Shown: in pieces, positions 32,561 through 40,906 of the stretch
Layout: each line of letters begins with the position of its first letter
Numbering within the stretch: position 1 is the stretch's first letter
Assembly (NCBI GenBank): GCA_005878835.1
Contig: VBMV01000067.1
Span: 1 to 42,645 of the forward strand
Length of the DNA stretch: 42,645 nucleotides
Reading direction: 5' to 3'
From: Gammaproteobacteria bacterium
GTDB lineage: Bacteria; Pseudomonadota; Gammaproteobacteria; Steroidobacterales; Steroidobacteraceae
Program-made: the position numbers and the translations under genes
Notes under the pieces: model-generated
Database searches by the model: none
What the model was told of the DNA's origin: nothing
What the model saw: the letters and a program-made list of their open reading frames with translations, nothing else

Positions 32561-33889
32561 ATGGAGACGGCGGCCGAGCAATGCGACGTGGCAGTGATCG
32601 GCGGCGGCCCGGCCGGCAGCACCGCCGCCGCCCTTCTGGCCCGCCGGGGCTATCGCGTGATAGCGCTGGAGAAGGCGCATCATCCGCGCTTCCACATCGG
32701 CGAGTCGCTGCTGCCGATGAATCTGCCCATATTCGAGCGGCTCGGCGTGCTGGAGAAGGTACGCGCGCTGGGCGTGTACAAGCGCGGCGCGGATTTCGAG
32801 GCCGACAACGAGCAGGGCTACAACACCTTCGCCTTCGATCGTGCGATCGGCAACAGTCCGCCGCACGCCTATCAGGTGTGGCGGCAGGACTTCGACAGGA
32901 TGCTGTTCGCGCACGCGCGCGAGTGCGGTGCGAGCGCGCGCGAGGGTCATGAGGCGCTGAACATCGAGCAGCGGGGTCCGCGTGACACTCGACTCGATGT
33001 GCGCACCGATGACGGCGGCAGTTATCGGCTGCAGGCGCGCTACCTGGTCGATGCCAGCGGCCGCGATACCTTCCTGGCAGCGAAAAAAAAGCTGCGCCGC
33101 AAGAACAACCGGCATCAGAGCGCGGCGATCTTCGGCCACTTCCGCGGCGCGGATGCGCGAGCGGGCGAGGACGCGGGCAACATCAGCATGTACAGGTTCG
33201 AGCATGGCTGGATGTGGATGATTCCGCTGCCCGCGGGTGTGATGAGCGTGGGCGCGGTGTGCTGGCCGGACTACCTCAAGCAGCGCAAAGGTCGCACGCT
33301 CGAGTTCCTGCTCGACACTCTCAAGCGCAACCCCGCACTGTGGCAGCGTGTCAGAGGGGCCGAGCTGATCGGCAACGAGGTGCGCGTCACCGGCAACTAC
33401 TCCTATGACTCGAAGCAGATGGGCGGGCCGGGCTGGGTACTGGTCGGTGACGCGTTCGCATTCATCGATCCGGTGTTCTCCTCCGGCGTTTATCTGGCGA
33501 TGAGCGGCGCGGAACGGGCGGCGGCAGTGGTGGATGCCGCGTTGCGCGAGCCAGCCACCGAATTGCGGCTGTTGCGCAAGCTGGAAAAGCGCCAGCGCAC
33601 GGGCATGGAGCGATTCTCGTTCTTTATCTACCGCTTCAATGGGCCCATCATGCGCCAGATGTTCAGTCATCCGAACAATACCTGGCAGTTGGAGCAGAGC
33701 GTGATCTCCATGCTCGCTGGCGACCTGTTCGATACGCCGAAGGTGCTGAGGCGCCTGCGACTGTTCAAGCTGGTCTATGCCATCAACGGCCTGCGGGACT
33801 GGAGGAGGTGGCGCGCCGGGCACGCCTATCGGCTGGCGCAGGCGCGCGCGCAGTTCACCGGCGGCAACACCCCGTTGGACCGGTGCTGA
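32561..33889 (+). CDS. FAD-dependent oxidoreductase of the flavin halogenase group
   Basis: 442-aa flavoprotein. VIGGGPAGSTAA (12-23) is the FAD dinucleotide-binding motif. FHIGESLLP (44-52) is typical of CmlS/PltA-like halogenases. HGWMWMIPLP (about 215-224) matches WxWxIP, the motif that distinguishes flavin halogenases from monooxygenases, and FIDPVFSSGVYLA matches Fx.Px.SxG. Lys74 lies where the catalytic Lys of CmlS/PltA occurs. The reaction may be chlorination or bromination of an aromatic or of a carrier-bound substrate using FADH2 from a reductase not seen here; some members with these motifs do not halogenate. It lies 140 bp after the receptor. Confidence 0.82.
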   Translation: METAAEQCDVAVIGGGPAGSTAAALLARRGYRVIALEKAHHPRFHIGESLLPMNLPIFERLGVLEKVRALGVYKRGADFEADNEQGYNTFAFDRAIGNSPPHAYQVWRQDFDRMLFAHARECGASAREGHEALNIEQRGPRDTRLDVRTDDGGSYRLQARYLVDASGRDTFLAAKKKLRRKNNRHQSAAIFGHFRGADARAGEDAGNISMYRFEHGWMWMIPLPAGVMSVGAVCWPDYLKQRKGRTLEFLLDTLKRNPALWQRVRGAELIGNEVRVTGNYSYDSKQMGGPGWVLVGDAFAFIDPVFSSGVYLAMSGAERAAAVVDAALREPATELRLLRKLEKRQRTGMERFSFFIYRFNGPIMRQMFSHPNNTWQLEQSVISMLAGDLFDTPKVLRRLRLFKLVYAINGLRDWRRWRAGHAYRLAQARAQFTGGNTPLDRC

Positions 33890-33896
33890 AGCGCGT

Positions 33897-35240
33897 TCAT
33901 TTGCCTGCAGAGCTCAGCGTCGACCTGAACACCACCCCGTCCTTCATCACGAATCCCACGTTCTTCAGTACATTGACATCCTCGAGCGGATCGCTCGCCA
34001 CCGCGATCAGGTCCGCGTACGCTCCGGGCGCCACCACGCCCAGCTCGGCGCGCTTGCCGAGCAGCTCCGCGGCCCGCGACGTGGCGGACTGAATCGCCTG
34101 CATCGGTGTCATCCCGAACTCGACCTCGCGGGCAAATTCCTGGGCGATCGGATCGGACCACACGAAGCCGCCGACGTCGGTTCCGAAGGCTATCCTGACG
34201 CCGGCCCGTAACGCCTTCTGGAACGAGACGCCATGGACGGCGACGCGCTTGCGGTCGCGGATTCCGGTCGGCGTGTCCGGCGGATCGTGATCGTAATAGT
34301 AGACAGCCAGCGTGGGTACGTACCACGTGCCTTGTTTGATCATCTGCGCGATCTGCGCGTCGGTGAGCTCCAGACCATGCTCGATGGAGTCGCAACCGCC
34401 ATCCAGGGCTCGCTGCAGGCCCGGCCCGTTATAGGCGTGGCAGGCGACCTTGCGGCGCCATCCGTGCGCCTCGTCCACGATGGCCTTGAGCTCCTCGACC
34501 GTCAGGGTGGGTTGTGAAACGAGCGCACCCTGCTCATCGACCCAGGAGCGGTGCGTCATGTACACCTTGATCCAGTCCGCGCCGTGATCCAGCTGCTCGC
34601 GCGCGGCCTTGCGCGCCTCGACGGGGCCGTCGATCAGCTGCGCTCCTTTCGGCACCACGAGCTCGGGCGCATACCCTTCCAGCACGTAGCCACCGGTCGT
34701 CGAGATCGAGCGCGTCGCTACGAACATTCGCGGGCCCGGAATGTAGCCCTCGTTGATCGCCTGTTTGATGCCGACGTCGCCATATCCCGCGCCCTCGGTC
34801 TCGACATCGCGAATCGTCGTGAACCCCTGTTCCAGCGCACGCCGCGCTGCCACGATCGCGCGCGCTGCGCGGTAGGAGGCAGGGAACTTCAGCAATTGCA
34901 CATCGTAGCCGCCGGCCGCAGGTACCTCGCCCTGCAGGAAGATATGAGTGTGACAATCGATGAGACCCGGAAGAACGGTGGCGGCGCCCAGCTCGATCAC
35001 CTGTGCCCCTGACGGCGGCGGATGCGTCCCCGCCGTGTACACGTCGAGGATACGGTTGCCGCGGATCACGATCTCCGCATTTCGCAGCGGCCGTGTACTG
35101 GTGCCATCTATGAGCGATCCGGCTCGGACAATCACCGTGGGTGTCGCTATGTTGGCGGCTGGCGTCGCGGTGGGATCATGCGCGATGCACAGGCGTGCGA
35201 GGCATAAGGCGATGGCGCCGAGGCAACCCATGGGACGCAT
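33897..35240 (-). CDS. Exported amidohydrolase (Xaa-Pro/imidazolonepropionase-like)
   Basis: 447-aa metal-dependent hydrolase. ATG 35240 follows GAGGGGAGTCTCCAG and gives an N-terminal hydrophobic signal (CLGAIALCLARLCIA). Complete binuclear site: GLIDCHTHIF (HxH), DWIKVYMTH (carbamylated Lys), KVACHAYNG and DSIEHGLEL (two His), FGTDVGG (Asp). Related secreted proteins hydrolyse prolyl dipeptides or cyclic amides. It is divergent from the M20 peptidase across 164 bp and faces the halogenase-like gene tail-to-tail. Confidence 0.9.
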   Translation of the reverse strand: MRPMGCLGAIALCLARLCIAHDPTATPAANIATPTVIVRAGSLIDGTSTRPLRNAEIVIRGNRILDVYTAGTHPPPSGAQVIELGAATVLPGLIDCHTHIFLQGEVPAAGGYDVQLLKFPASYRAARAIVAARRALEQGFTTIRDVETEGAGYGDVGIKQAINEGYIPGPRMFVATRSISTTGGYVLEGYAPELVVPKGAQLIDGPVEARKAAREQLDHGADWIKVYMTHRSWVDEQGALVSQPTLTVEELKAIVDEAHGWRRKVACHAYNGPGLQRALDGGCDSIEHGLELTDAQIAQMIKQGTWYVPTLAVYYYDHDPPDTPTGIRDRKRVAVHGVSFQKALRAGVRIAFGTDVGGFVWSDPIAQEFAREVEFGMTPMQAIQSATSRAAELLGKRAELGVVAPGAYADLIAVASDPLEDVNVLKNVGFVMKDGVVFRSTLSSAGK

Positions 35241-35404
35241 CTGGAGACTCCCCTCATCCTGGAGTGGCCGCTTCCGGCAGCGGGCCCGCTTTGGAGTGGC
35301 CCCATGATGCCTGCCGGCAGGGTATTCGCAAAGCATTGCCGCGCCCACTTGCGCCGGCCCGCCGGGCGCACGTCTAATTGCGGCGGCAAACCGGGGAGAC
35401 CTCG

Positions 35405-36829
35405 ATGCACAAGGCGCCAGCTGTCGCCGCCGCAACTGTGCTGCTCATCGCAGGCGCGAGCGCGCGAGCGCAGCCGCCCTCCGCAGAGCAGCGCTTCCGC
35501 GAGCTGTACAAGGAGCTGGTCGAGACGAACACCAGTCTGTCCGCCGGCAGTTGCACGCTGGCCGCCGAGCGCATGGCGGCGCGCCTCAAGGCCGCCGGGT
35601 ACACCGACGACGAGCTGCACTTGTTCACCGCACCCGGGCATCCGAAGGAAGGCGGCCTGGTCGCGGTTTATCCTGGGCGCAACGCGAAGCTCAAGGCGAT
35701 TCTGCTGCTGGCGCACCTCGATGTGGTCGAGGCGAAGCGCGAAGACTGGACGCGCGATCCGTTCACGCTCGTGGAAGAGAACGGCAATTTCTACGCGCGC
35801 GGGGCCGTGGACGACAAGGCCGAGGGCGCAATATGGGTCGACACGCTGGTTCGCTTCCGCGAACAGAACTACCGACCGTTGCGCACGCTGAAACTCGCGC
35901 TCACCTGCGGTGAAGAGACCTCGGGCGCCCTGAACGGCGCCCAGTGGCTCACCCAGAACCGCCGCGACCTCATCGACGCGGCGTTTGCAATCAACGAGGG
36001 AGCGCGGGGCGAGCTCGACGCCGGGGGACACCGGGTTGCCCTGGAAGTCCAGGCGGGCGAGAAGACCTCGCAGAACTACCGTCTCGAGGTCACCAATTCC
36101 GGAGGGCACAGCTCGCTGCCGGTGAAAGACAACGCCATCTATCGACTCGCGGGCGCCCTGAAGAAGATCGAGGCCTACACTTTCCCGCCGCAGTTCACCG
36201 ACGGCAACCGCGCGTACTTCACTGGCATGGCGAAGATACAAGCGGCCCAGGGCCAAGCGGCCCTTGCCAGCGCCATGCAGGCATTGGTGCGCGATCCGGC
36301 CGATGCGCAGGCGATCGGGCTGGTGTCCGCGAAGGACCCGGGCTGGAATGCGACCTTGCGCACGACCTGCGTCGCCACCATGCTGGAGGCCGGACACGCG
36401 ACCAACGCCCTGCCGCAGCGGGCGCGGGCGAACATCAACTGCCGCATCTTCCCTGGCGTCACGCAGGAGACGGTGCGTGCGAGGCTCGAAGAGCTGGTGG
36501 CCGACCCGGCGGTCAAGGTGACGACGCTCGAGACGCGAGGGCCGAGCTCCCCGCCCCCGCCGCTGACGCGCGAGATCCTGGCACCCATCGAGAAGCTCGC
36601 GGCACAGTTCTGGCCGGGCGTGCCGGTGCTGCCGATCCTGCAGCCCGGCGCGACCGACGGCCAATTCCTGAACGCGGCCGGCATCCCGACCTACGGCATC
36701 GAGCCGCTATTCCTGGGCCCGGATTTCGGCCACATCCATGGCCTCAACGAGTACGTCGGCGTCAAGTCGCTGCTGGAGTGTCGCGACTTCCTGTACCGCC
36801 TGGTGAGGGTCTACGCGGATCGGAAATGA
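35405..36829 (+). CDS. Exported M20/M28-like zinc peptidase
   Basis: 474-aa peptidase of the M20 family with an N-terminal signal (AAATVLLIAGASARAQ, cleavage near residue 23). ATG 35405 follows GGGGAGACC. Metal and catalytic residues are present in order: LLLAHLDVVEA (His, then Asp), GAVDDKA (bridging Asp), TCGEETSG (catalytic and metal Glu), SGGHSSLP (dimerisation-domain His) and FGHIHGLNEYV (last metal His). It is likely a periplasmic amino- or dipeptidase. It may act with the amidohydrolase and the second receptor on imported peptides. Confidence 0.92.
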   Translation: MHKAPAVAAATVLLIAGASARAQPPSAEQRFRELYKELVETNTSLSAGSCTLAAERMAARLKAAGYTDDELHLFTAPGHPKEGGLVAVYPGRNAKLKAILLLAHLDVVEAKREDWTRDPFTLVEENGNFYARGAVDDKAEGAIWVDTLVRFREQNYRPLRTLKLALTCGEETSGALNGAQWLTQNRRDLIDAAFAINEGARGELDAGGHRVALEVQAGEKTSQNYRLEVTNSGGHSSLPVKDNAIYRLAGALKKIEAYTFPPQFTDGNRAYFTGMAKIQAAQGQAALASAMQALVRDPADAQAIGLVSAKDPGWNATLRTTCVATMLEAGHATNALPQRARANINCRIFPGVTQETVRARLEELVADPAVKVTTLETRGPSSPPPPLTREILAPIEKLAAQFWPGVPVLPILQPGATDGQFLNAAGIPTYGIEPLFLGPDFGHIHGLNEYVGVKSLLECRDFLYRLVRVYADRK

Positions 36830-36879
36830 GGCCAACGCATCTGACCCGGGGGCCGCCCGGCAGCGCCTGCGGCGGGCGC

Positions 36880-38700
36880 TCATCCGCGCACGTAACTCCC
36901 GGGCGCATCCTCGAGCGCACGGTGCTGGGCGCCGGCAGCGGCGCGCAGGGTGCCGGCGGGTTGTCGCTTCGCGGTGGAATGCTCGATGAGCCAGTGCTGC
37001 CAGGCGGGCCACCACGAGCCCTCCAGCGGCGGCGCGCTCTTCAACCACTCATCCGGCGACAGCCTGGCGGTGGCGTTGGACCAGGTGAGCATGCGGTGCC
37101 GGCGCCGCGGGTGCACCGGCCCGCTGACGATGCCGGCGTTGTGGCCGCCGCTCGTCAGGAGAAAGGTGTAGTCGGCGCTGCGCGTCAGATCGCGCACCTT
37201 GTACACCGAGCGCCATGGCGCCACATGGTCGGTCTCGGTTCCGACCACGAACATGGGCGCACGCAGGCAGGACAGATCGATCCTCTCGCCCCTCACGGTG
37301 AACTCACCGCGCGCCAGCTCGTTCTTCAGGTACAGCCGCTCCAGATACTCGCTGTGCATGCGCCAGGGCATGCGCGTGCCGTCGGCATTCCAGGCCATGA
37401 GGTCGTTGAGCTTGGGGCGCTCGCCACGCATGTACTGATCGACCGCCGGCTTCCACAGCAGGTCGCGCGAGCGCAGCAGGGCGAATGCCGCGCCCATGCG
37501 TTCGCTCTCCAGCACGCCGGATTTCTGCATCATCGCCTCGAGCATGGCGATCTGGCTGGGCGTGATGAACACCGACAGCTCTCCGGGTGCGCTGAAGTCG
37601 GTCTGGGCGGCGAGCAGGGTCAACGAGGCGAACGGCGCCTCGCCCGCCTGGGTGAGCGCCGCCGCGGCGATCGCCAGCAGCGTGCCGCCGATGCAGTAGC
37701 CGACCGCGTGCACCGGGTGCTGCGGGATGAGGCGGCGCACCTGCGCCAGCGCATCGAGAAACCCGAGCTGCAGATAGTCGTCCATGCCCAGCTCGCGGTC
37801 GGCGGCACCCGGGTTCTTCCAGGAGATCATGAATACCGTGTGACCTTTCTCGACCAGGTAGCGCACCAGAGAATTGCGCGGCGACAGGTCGAGGATGTAG
37901 TACTTCATGATCCAGGCCGGGGTGATCAGGATGGGCTCGGCGTACACCTCGGGCGTCTGCGGCGCGTACTGCAGCAGCTCGATGAGCCGGTTGCGGAAGA
38001 CCACCTTGCCGGGCGTCACCGCCACCTCCTTGCCCACCTCGAACTGCTCGGTTCCGGCCGCTCGAGCGCCGCTCACCGCACGCTGCGCGTCCTCGAGCCA
38101 GTGCTTCAGTCCACGGATGAGATTGTGGCCCGATTCCGCGGCGGTCCTGTTGAGCAGCTCGGGATTGGTTTGCAGGAAATTCGCCGGCGAGGCGGCTTCC
38201 AGCAGCAGCCGTCCGGCGAAGTTCAGGCGCGACTGCTGCGCGTCGGCGGCCGCCGGCGGGGCCAGTGCCTGTTGCCACCAGGAGGCCCAGTTGGCGTACG
38301 TGCGCGCGTAGGCGTTGAAGGGCCACACGTTCCAGGCGGCGTCGCTGAACCCCAGCTCTTCATGCCCCGGGGCCAGTGGCGTGCCGCCGGCGGCGCTCGC
38401 CATGAACTGCCAGCTGTCGAGGATTTTCTCGTAGGCGCTGCGCGCCAGCTGCACCTGGCGCGGCGGCTGAGTGGCGAGCTTCAGGTACCACTCCCACCAG
38501 GCGTTGAGGTAGTCATCCGGAGCGAGCCCTCCGGTGAGCGCGGCGAGCTGGGCGCGCAGGTGGCGCTCGATCTGCGCCTTCAGGGGCGCTTTCACGCCCT
38601 CGGCAGGCCGGGGAGCCTCGCGTGCGTCGGCGCGGGTGCGCGCCTGCGGCGCTGCCCGGCGTCTGCGCGCCCGGGCTTTCTTCTTCGCATGGACACTCAA
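36880..38700 (-). CDS. phaC: Class I poly(3-hydroxyalkanoate) synthase
   Basis: 606-aa PHA polymerase. The PhaC N-terminal domain (about 85-260) is followed by the alpha/beta hydrolase part. GYCIGG (334-339, Cys336) is the lipase-like box with the catalytic Cys; GTETDHVAPW supplies the Asp and SGGHNAGIV the His. The product acts as a homodimer on granule surfaces. The basic Lys/Arg/Ala-rich first 30 residues are an unusual extension. It lies 64 bp after the phasin gene with a 10-bp-stem hairpin between, probably in one transcript. A class III synthase is divergent nearby. Confidence 0.96.
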   Translation of the reverse strand: MSVHAKKKARARRRRAAPQARTRADAREAPRPAEGVKAPLKAQIERHLRAQLAALTGGLAPDDYLNAWWEWYLKLATQPPRQVQLARSAYEKILDSWQFMASAAGGTPLAPGHEELGFSDAAWNVWPFNAYARTYANWASWWQQALAPPAAADAQQSRLNFAGRLLLEAASPANFLQTNPELLNRTAAESGHNLIRGLKHWLEDAQRAVSGARAAGTEQFEVGKEVAVTPGKVVFRNRLIELLQYAPQTPEVYAEPILITPAWIMKYYILDLSPRNSLVRYLVEKGHTVFMISWKNPGAADRELGMDDYLQLGFLDALAQVRRLIPQHPVHAVGYCIGGTLLAIAAAALTQAGEAPFASLTLLAAQTDFSAPGELSVFITPSQIAMLEAMMQKSGVLESERMGAAFALLRSRDLLWKPAVDQYMRGERPKLNDLMAWNADGTRMPWRMHSEYLERLYLKNELARGEFTVRGERIDLSCLRAPMFVVGTETDHVAPWRSVYKVRDLTRSADYTFLLTSGGHNAGIVSGPVHPRRRHRMLTWSNATARLSPDEWLKSAPPLEGSWWPAWQHWLIEHSTAKRQPAGTLRAAAGAQHRALEDAPGSYVRG

Positions 38701-38719
38701 GGCGGTCTCCCCGGAAAGT

Positions 38720-38749
38720 CACACCCGGGAGCGTGCGCCCCCGGGTGTG
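38720..38749 (-). promoter_or_regulatory. Intergenic hairpin between phasin and phaC
   Basis: Perfect 10-bp inverted repeat CACACCCGGG / CCCGGGTGTG with a 10-nt loop lies 20 nt before the phaC start on the transcribed strand. Such a stem could attenuate read-through or protect upstream phasin mRNA, which would set a high phasin to synthase ratio. Confidence 0.5.
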
Positions 38750-38764
38750 GGATACCGCAAGATA

Positions 38765-39121
38765 TCAGGCCGCTTTGCGCGCCGGCACTGCCTTCGCGGC
38801 GATTTCGCTGCCCAGCTGGGTGAAGCGGCTCTGGATCTCGGACGTGACCGTCGCGAACTCCTCGGCACGCGCACGCAGCTTGTCCACGAACTGGGTGGTG
38901 AGCTCGGCGTGCTTGTTCATCAGCTCGGTGGGGTTGGTCGCGCTGAACGCAACGTTCACACGCGCCAGGCCGCTCTCCAGCACATCGCCGGCGACGGCGT
39001 ACTGCAGCCGCGCCAGGCGCTCGAGGGTCTTGAAGCCTTCCTGCTGCGCCTTCAGAACGGGCGCGAACGCCTCACGGGCCGCGGCAATCATCGTGTTGGG
39101 GTCGAAAGTCCGGTCGATCAT
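38765..39121 (-). CDS. phaP: Phasin
   Basis: 118-aa helical, Ala-rich phasin-family protein that coats PHA granules. ATG 39121 lies 9 nt after GGAGAG. MNKHAELTTQFVDKLRARAEEFATVTSEIQSRF (middle to end) is the amphipathic coiled region of the PF09361 type, and the C-terminus AAKAVPARKAA is a typical basic tail. It is upstream of phaC and behind a predicted promoter overlapped by a TGCA-C-TGCA dyad. Confidence 0.88.
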   Translation of the reverse strand: MIDRTFDPNTMIAAAREAFAPVLKAQQEGFKTLERLARLQYAVAGDVLESGLARVNVAFSATNPTELMNKHAELTTQFVDKLRARAEEFATVTSEIQSRFTQLGSEIAAKAVPARKAA

Positions 39122-39329
39122 GGTCGTCTCTCCTGTGCGGGTGGGTCTCCAATGGGGAGCATCGTACCACAGTTTGTATGCACTGCAAGAGAAATATTGT
39201 CCTCTCGGATCGATTCGACTACTGCGCACTTAAGCTATTAATATCTACATATAATATAGCAATAAAGCGATGATCAAAGTTTCCGTTTATGGGGTAGTAT
39301 TTTTGCGATGCACATACACACGAGGATGA
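39122..39329 (-). other. Upstream region of phasin with AT-rich block
   Basis: Positions about 39228-39310 are strikingly AT-rich (runs such as TATTAATATC and ATATAATATAGC) in an otherwise very GC-rich window. They lie 40-120 bp upstream of the predicted phasin promoter and downstream of the reductase stop. GATGATCA occurs twice (near 39267 and 39323). It could be an UP element or nucleoid-protein site. No gene is seen. Confidence 0.5.
39161..39188 (-). promoter_or_regulatory. Candidate phasin promoter with PhaR-type operator
   Basis: On the minus strand TTGCAG (39188-39183), a 16-bp spacer and TACGAT (39166-39161). The dyad TGCA-C-TGCA at 39179-39187 overlaps the -35. PhaR proteins bind inverted TGC elements at phasin promoters, and phaR lies in the same locus. 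About 33 nt of leader would precede ATG 39121. Confidence 0.4.
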
Positions 39330-40091
39330 TCACATGCGCAGCCCGGCGTCGACCTCGAGGCAGCGCCCGGTGAACAGCTCGTTCTCGAATATGAAGCCGA
39401 CCGCGTGGGCGATCTCCTGCGGCTCGCCCAGGCGCCCGAGCGGTATGGGTGAGGTCATCTTCGCCAGCGCCTCGGGCTTCATGCTCTCGACCATGGGGGT
39501 GCGAATGAAGCCCGGGGCGACCGCGCCGACGCGGATGCCGTAGCGCGCCAGCTCCTTCGCCCACACCACGGTCATCGCCGCGACGCCCGCCTTGGCGGCG
39601 GTGTAGTTGGTCTGCCCGACATTGCCGGCCCGCGAGATACTCGAGAGGTTCACGATCACGCCGCCGACCGCGCGTTGGATCATGCGCTGCGCCGCTTCGC
39701 GCGCGCACAGGAACACCCCGGTGAGATTCACGTCGATGACCGCCTGCCACTGCGCGAGCGTCATCTTGCCGACCACCTGACCGTCCTTCACCTTGACCAG
39801 CAGTGCATCGCGCACGATGCCGGCATTGTTGATGAGGCCGTCGAGGCGCCCGAAATCCGCCGTCACCTGATCGAGCGCGCCCACCACGCTGTCCTCGTTG
39901 GCGACATCGGCGAGGTAGCTGCGTGCCACCACGCCCACCTCGCTACAGCGGGCGCAGCTCTCGGCCAGGTCTTCGGCGTTGGTGTCCAGCAGGGCAAGAC
40001 TGGCGCCCTTGCGGGCGAAGTGCAGGGCGAGCGAGCGGCCGATGCCGCGCCCGGCTCCGGTGACGAGAATGGTTTTGCCGCGAACATCCAC
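39330..40091 (-). CDS. FabG/PhaB-like short-chain reductase
   Basis: 253-aa SDR oxidoreductase, probably a 3-oxoacyl-ACP or acetoacetyl-CoA reductase given its place between phaR and phaP. VTGAGRGIGRSLAL is the NADP motif, NNAGIVRDALLVK the Asn region, NLSSISRAGNVGQTNYTAAKAG the Ser-Tyr-Lys site. GTG 40091 begins DVRGKTILVTGAG, the normal family start, with AGGAGTG upstream; ATG 40139 would add 16 atypical residues. It is a second reductase besides phaB at 24873-25622. Confidence 0.88.
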   Translation of the reverse strand: MDVRGKTILVTGAGRGIGRSLALHFARKGASLALLDTNAEDLAESCARCSEVGVVARSYLADVANEDSVVGALDQVTADFGRLDGLINNAGIVRDALLVKVKDGQVVGKMTLAQWQAVIDVNLTGVFLCAREAAQRMIQRAVGGVIVNLSSISRAGNVGQTNYTAAKAGVAAMTVVWAKELARYGIRVGAVAPGFIRTPMVESMKPEALAKMTSPIPLGRLGEPQEIAHAVGFIFENELFTGRCLEVDAGLRM

Positions 40092-40161
40092 GGGCGGGTC
40101 ACTCCTGCTGGGATACGAGGGGGAGACTGCGGGCGCCAAGTGCTCGTGCGCGATGCGCGCT

Positions 40162-40683
40162 TCAGCCGCGACGCTTGCCGGAATCGGGTTTGGATGGCGC
40201 GGGGCCGCCGGCGGGCGCGGCGCCGCCGGCGGGCGTGGCGCTCGGGGTGAAGGCCGACAGCATCGATGCCTGCATCTTGGCCCACATTTCCATGTTCTGG
40301 CGCGCCATCTCCGCGATCGGCGCCATGGGTGTCTCGAGCGCCTTGGCCATCTCGGCCTGCATGAGATTCTGTTGGCGCAGCAGCCCGCCGATGCTCTGCT
40401 CCAGGTACGACGTCAGCATCTGCTGGATCGGATTGCCGTAGAAGCGAATGATGGCCTCGAGCAGCTGCAGGCTCAGCACCGGGGTTCCGAACTGCTCCTG
40501 GCTGGCGATGATCTGCAGCAGGACGCTGCGCGTGATGTCGGCGCCGCTCTTGTCGTCCACCACCTTGATCCGCTGGCCGCCCGCGATCAGCTTGCGCAGG
40601 TCATCGAGGGTGACGTGGCGGCTGTCCTGCGCGTCGTACAGACGCCGGTTGGCGTATTTGCGTATCAGGCGCTCTTCGGCCAT
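40162..40683 (-). CDS. phaR: PHA synthesis repressor PhaR
   Basis: 173-aa repressor that binds DNA and PHA polymer and releases phasin expression when polymer accumulates. The N-terminal RLIRKYANRRLYDAQDSRHVTLDDL is the PhaR DNA-binding motif; SVLLQIIASQEQFG and QQMLTSYLEQSI are the PHB-accumulation regulatory repeats. The C-terminal 40 residues are Met/Ala/Pro/Gly-rich. It diverges from phaE across 223 bp and probably acts on phaP and itself. Confidence 0.94.
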   Translation of the reverse strand: MAEERLIRKYANRRLYDAQDSRHVTLDDLRKLIAGGQRIKVVDDKSGADITRSVLLQIIASQEQFGTPVLSLQLLEAIIRFYGNPIQQMLTSYLEQSIGGLLRQQNLMQAEMAKALETPMAPIAEMARQNMEMWAKMQASMLSAFTPSATPAGGAAPAGGPAPSKPDSGKRRG

Positions 40684-40906
40684 GTTTGCGGTCTTTCAGC
40701 CGGCCGCGCGGGCGCGAGCCCCAGGGCGCGGGCGGCAGTCTCGACGCCGGGGATGGTAGTCCCGCTGTATGCAGCGCACAATGACGGTCTTCACGGTTCT
40801 AGTCCCCGAGTGCCCTGGTAAAAAAGCGGCTTTTCACTGCTCGCCCCTGCCTACCGCCTGAGGGCGTCATCGTCCCTGCGACCTGGTTTTCGGCAGCGCA
40901 TACAAC

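Noticed and set aside
35944-38823. A 959-aa open frame on the plus strand
   Set aside because: It crosses the M20 peptidase end and runs antisense to class I phaC, both of which show complete active-site motifs. Long antisense open frames are common at this GC content.
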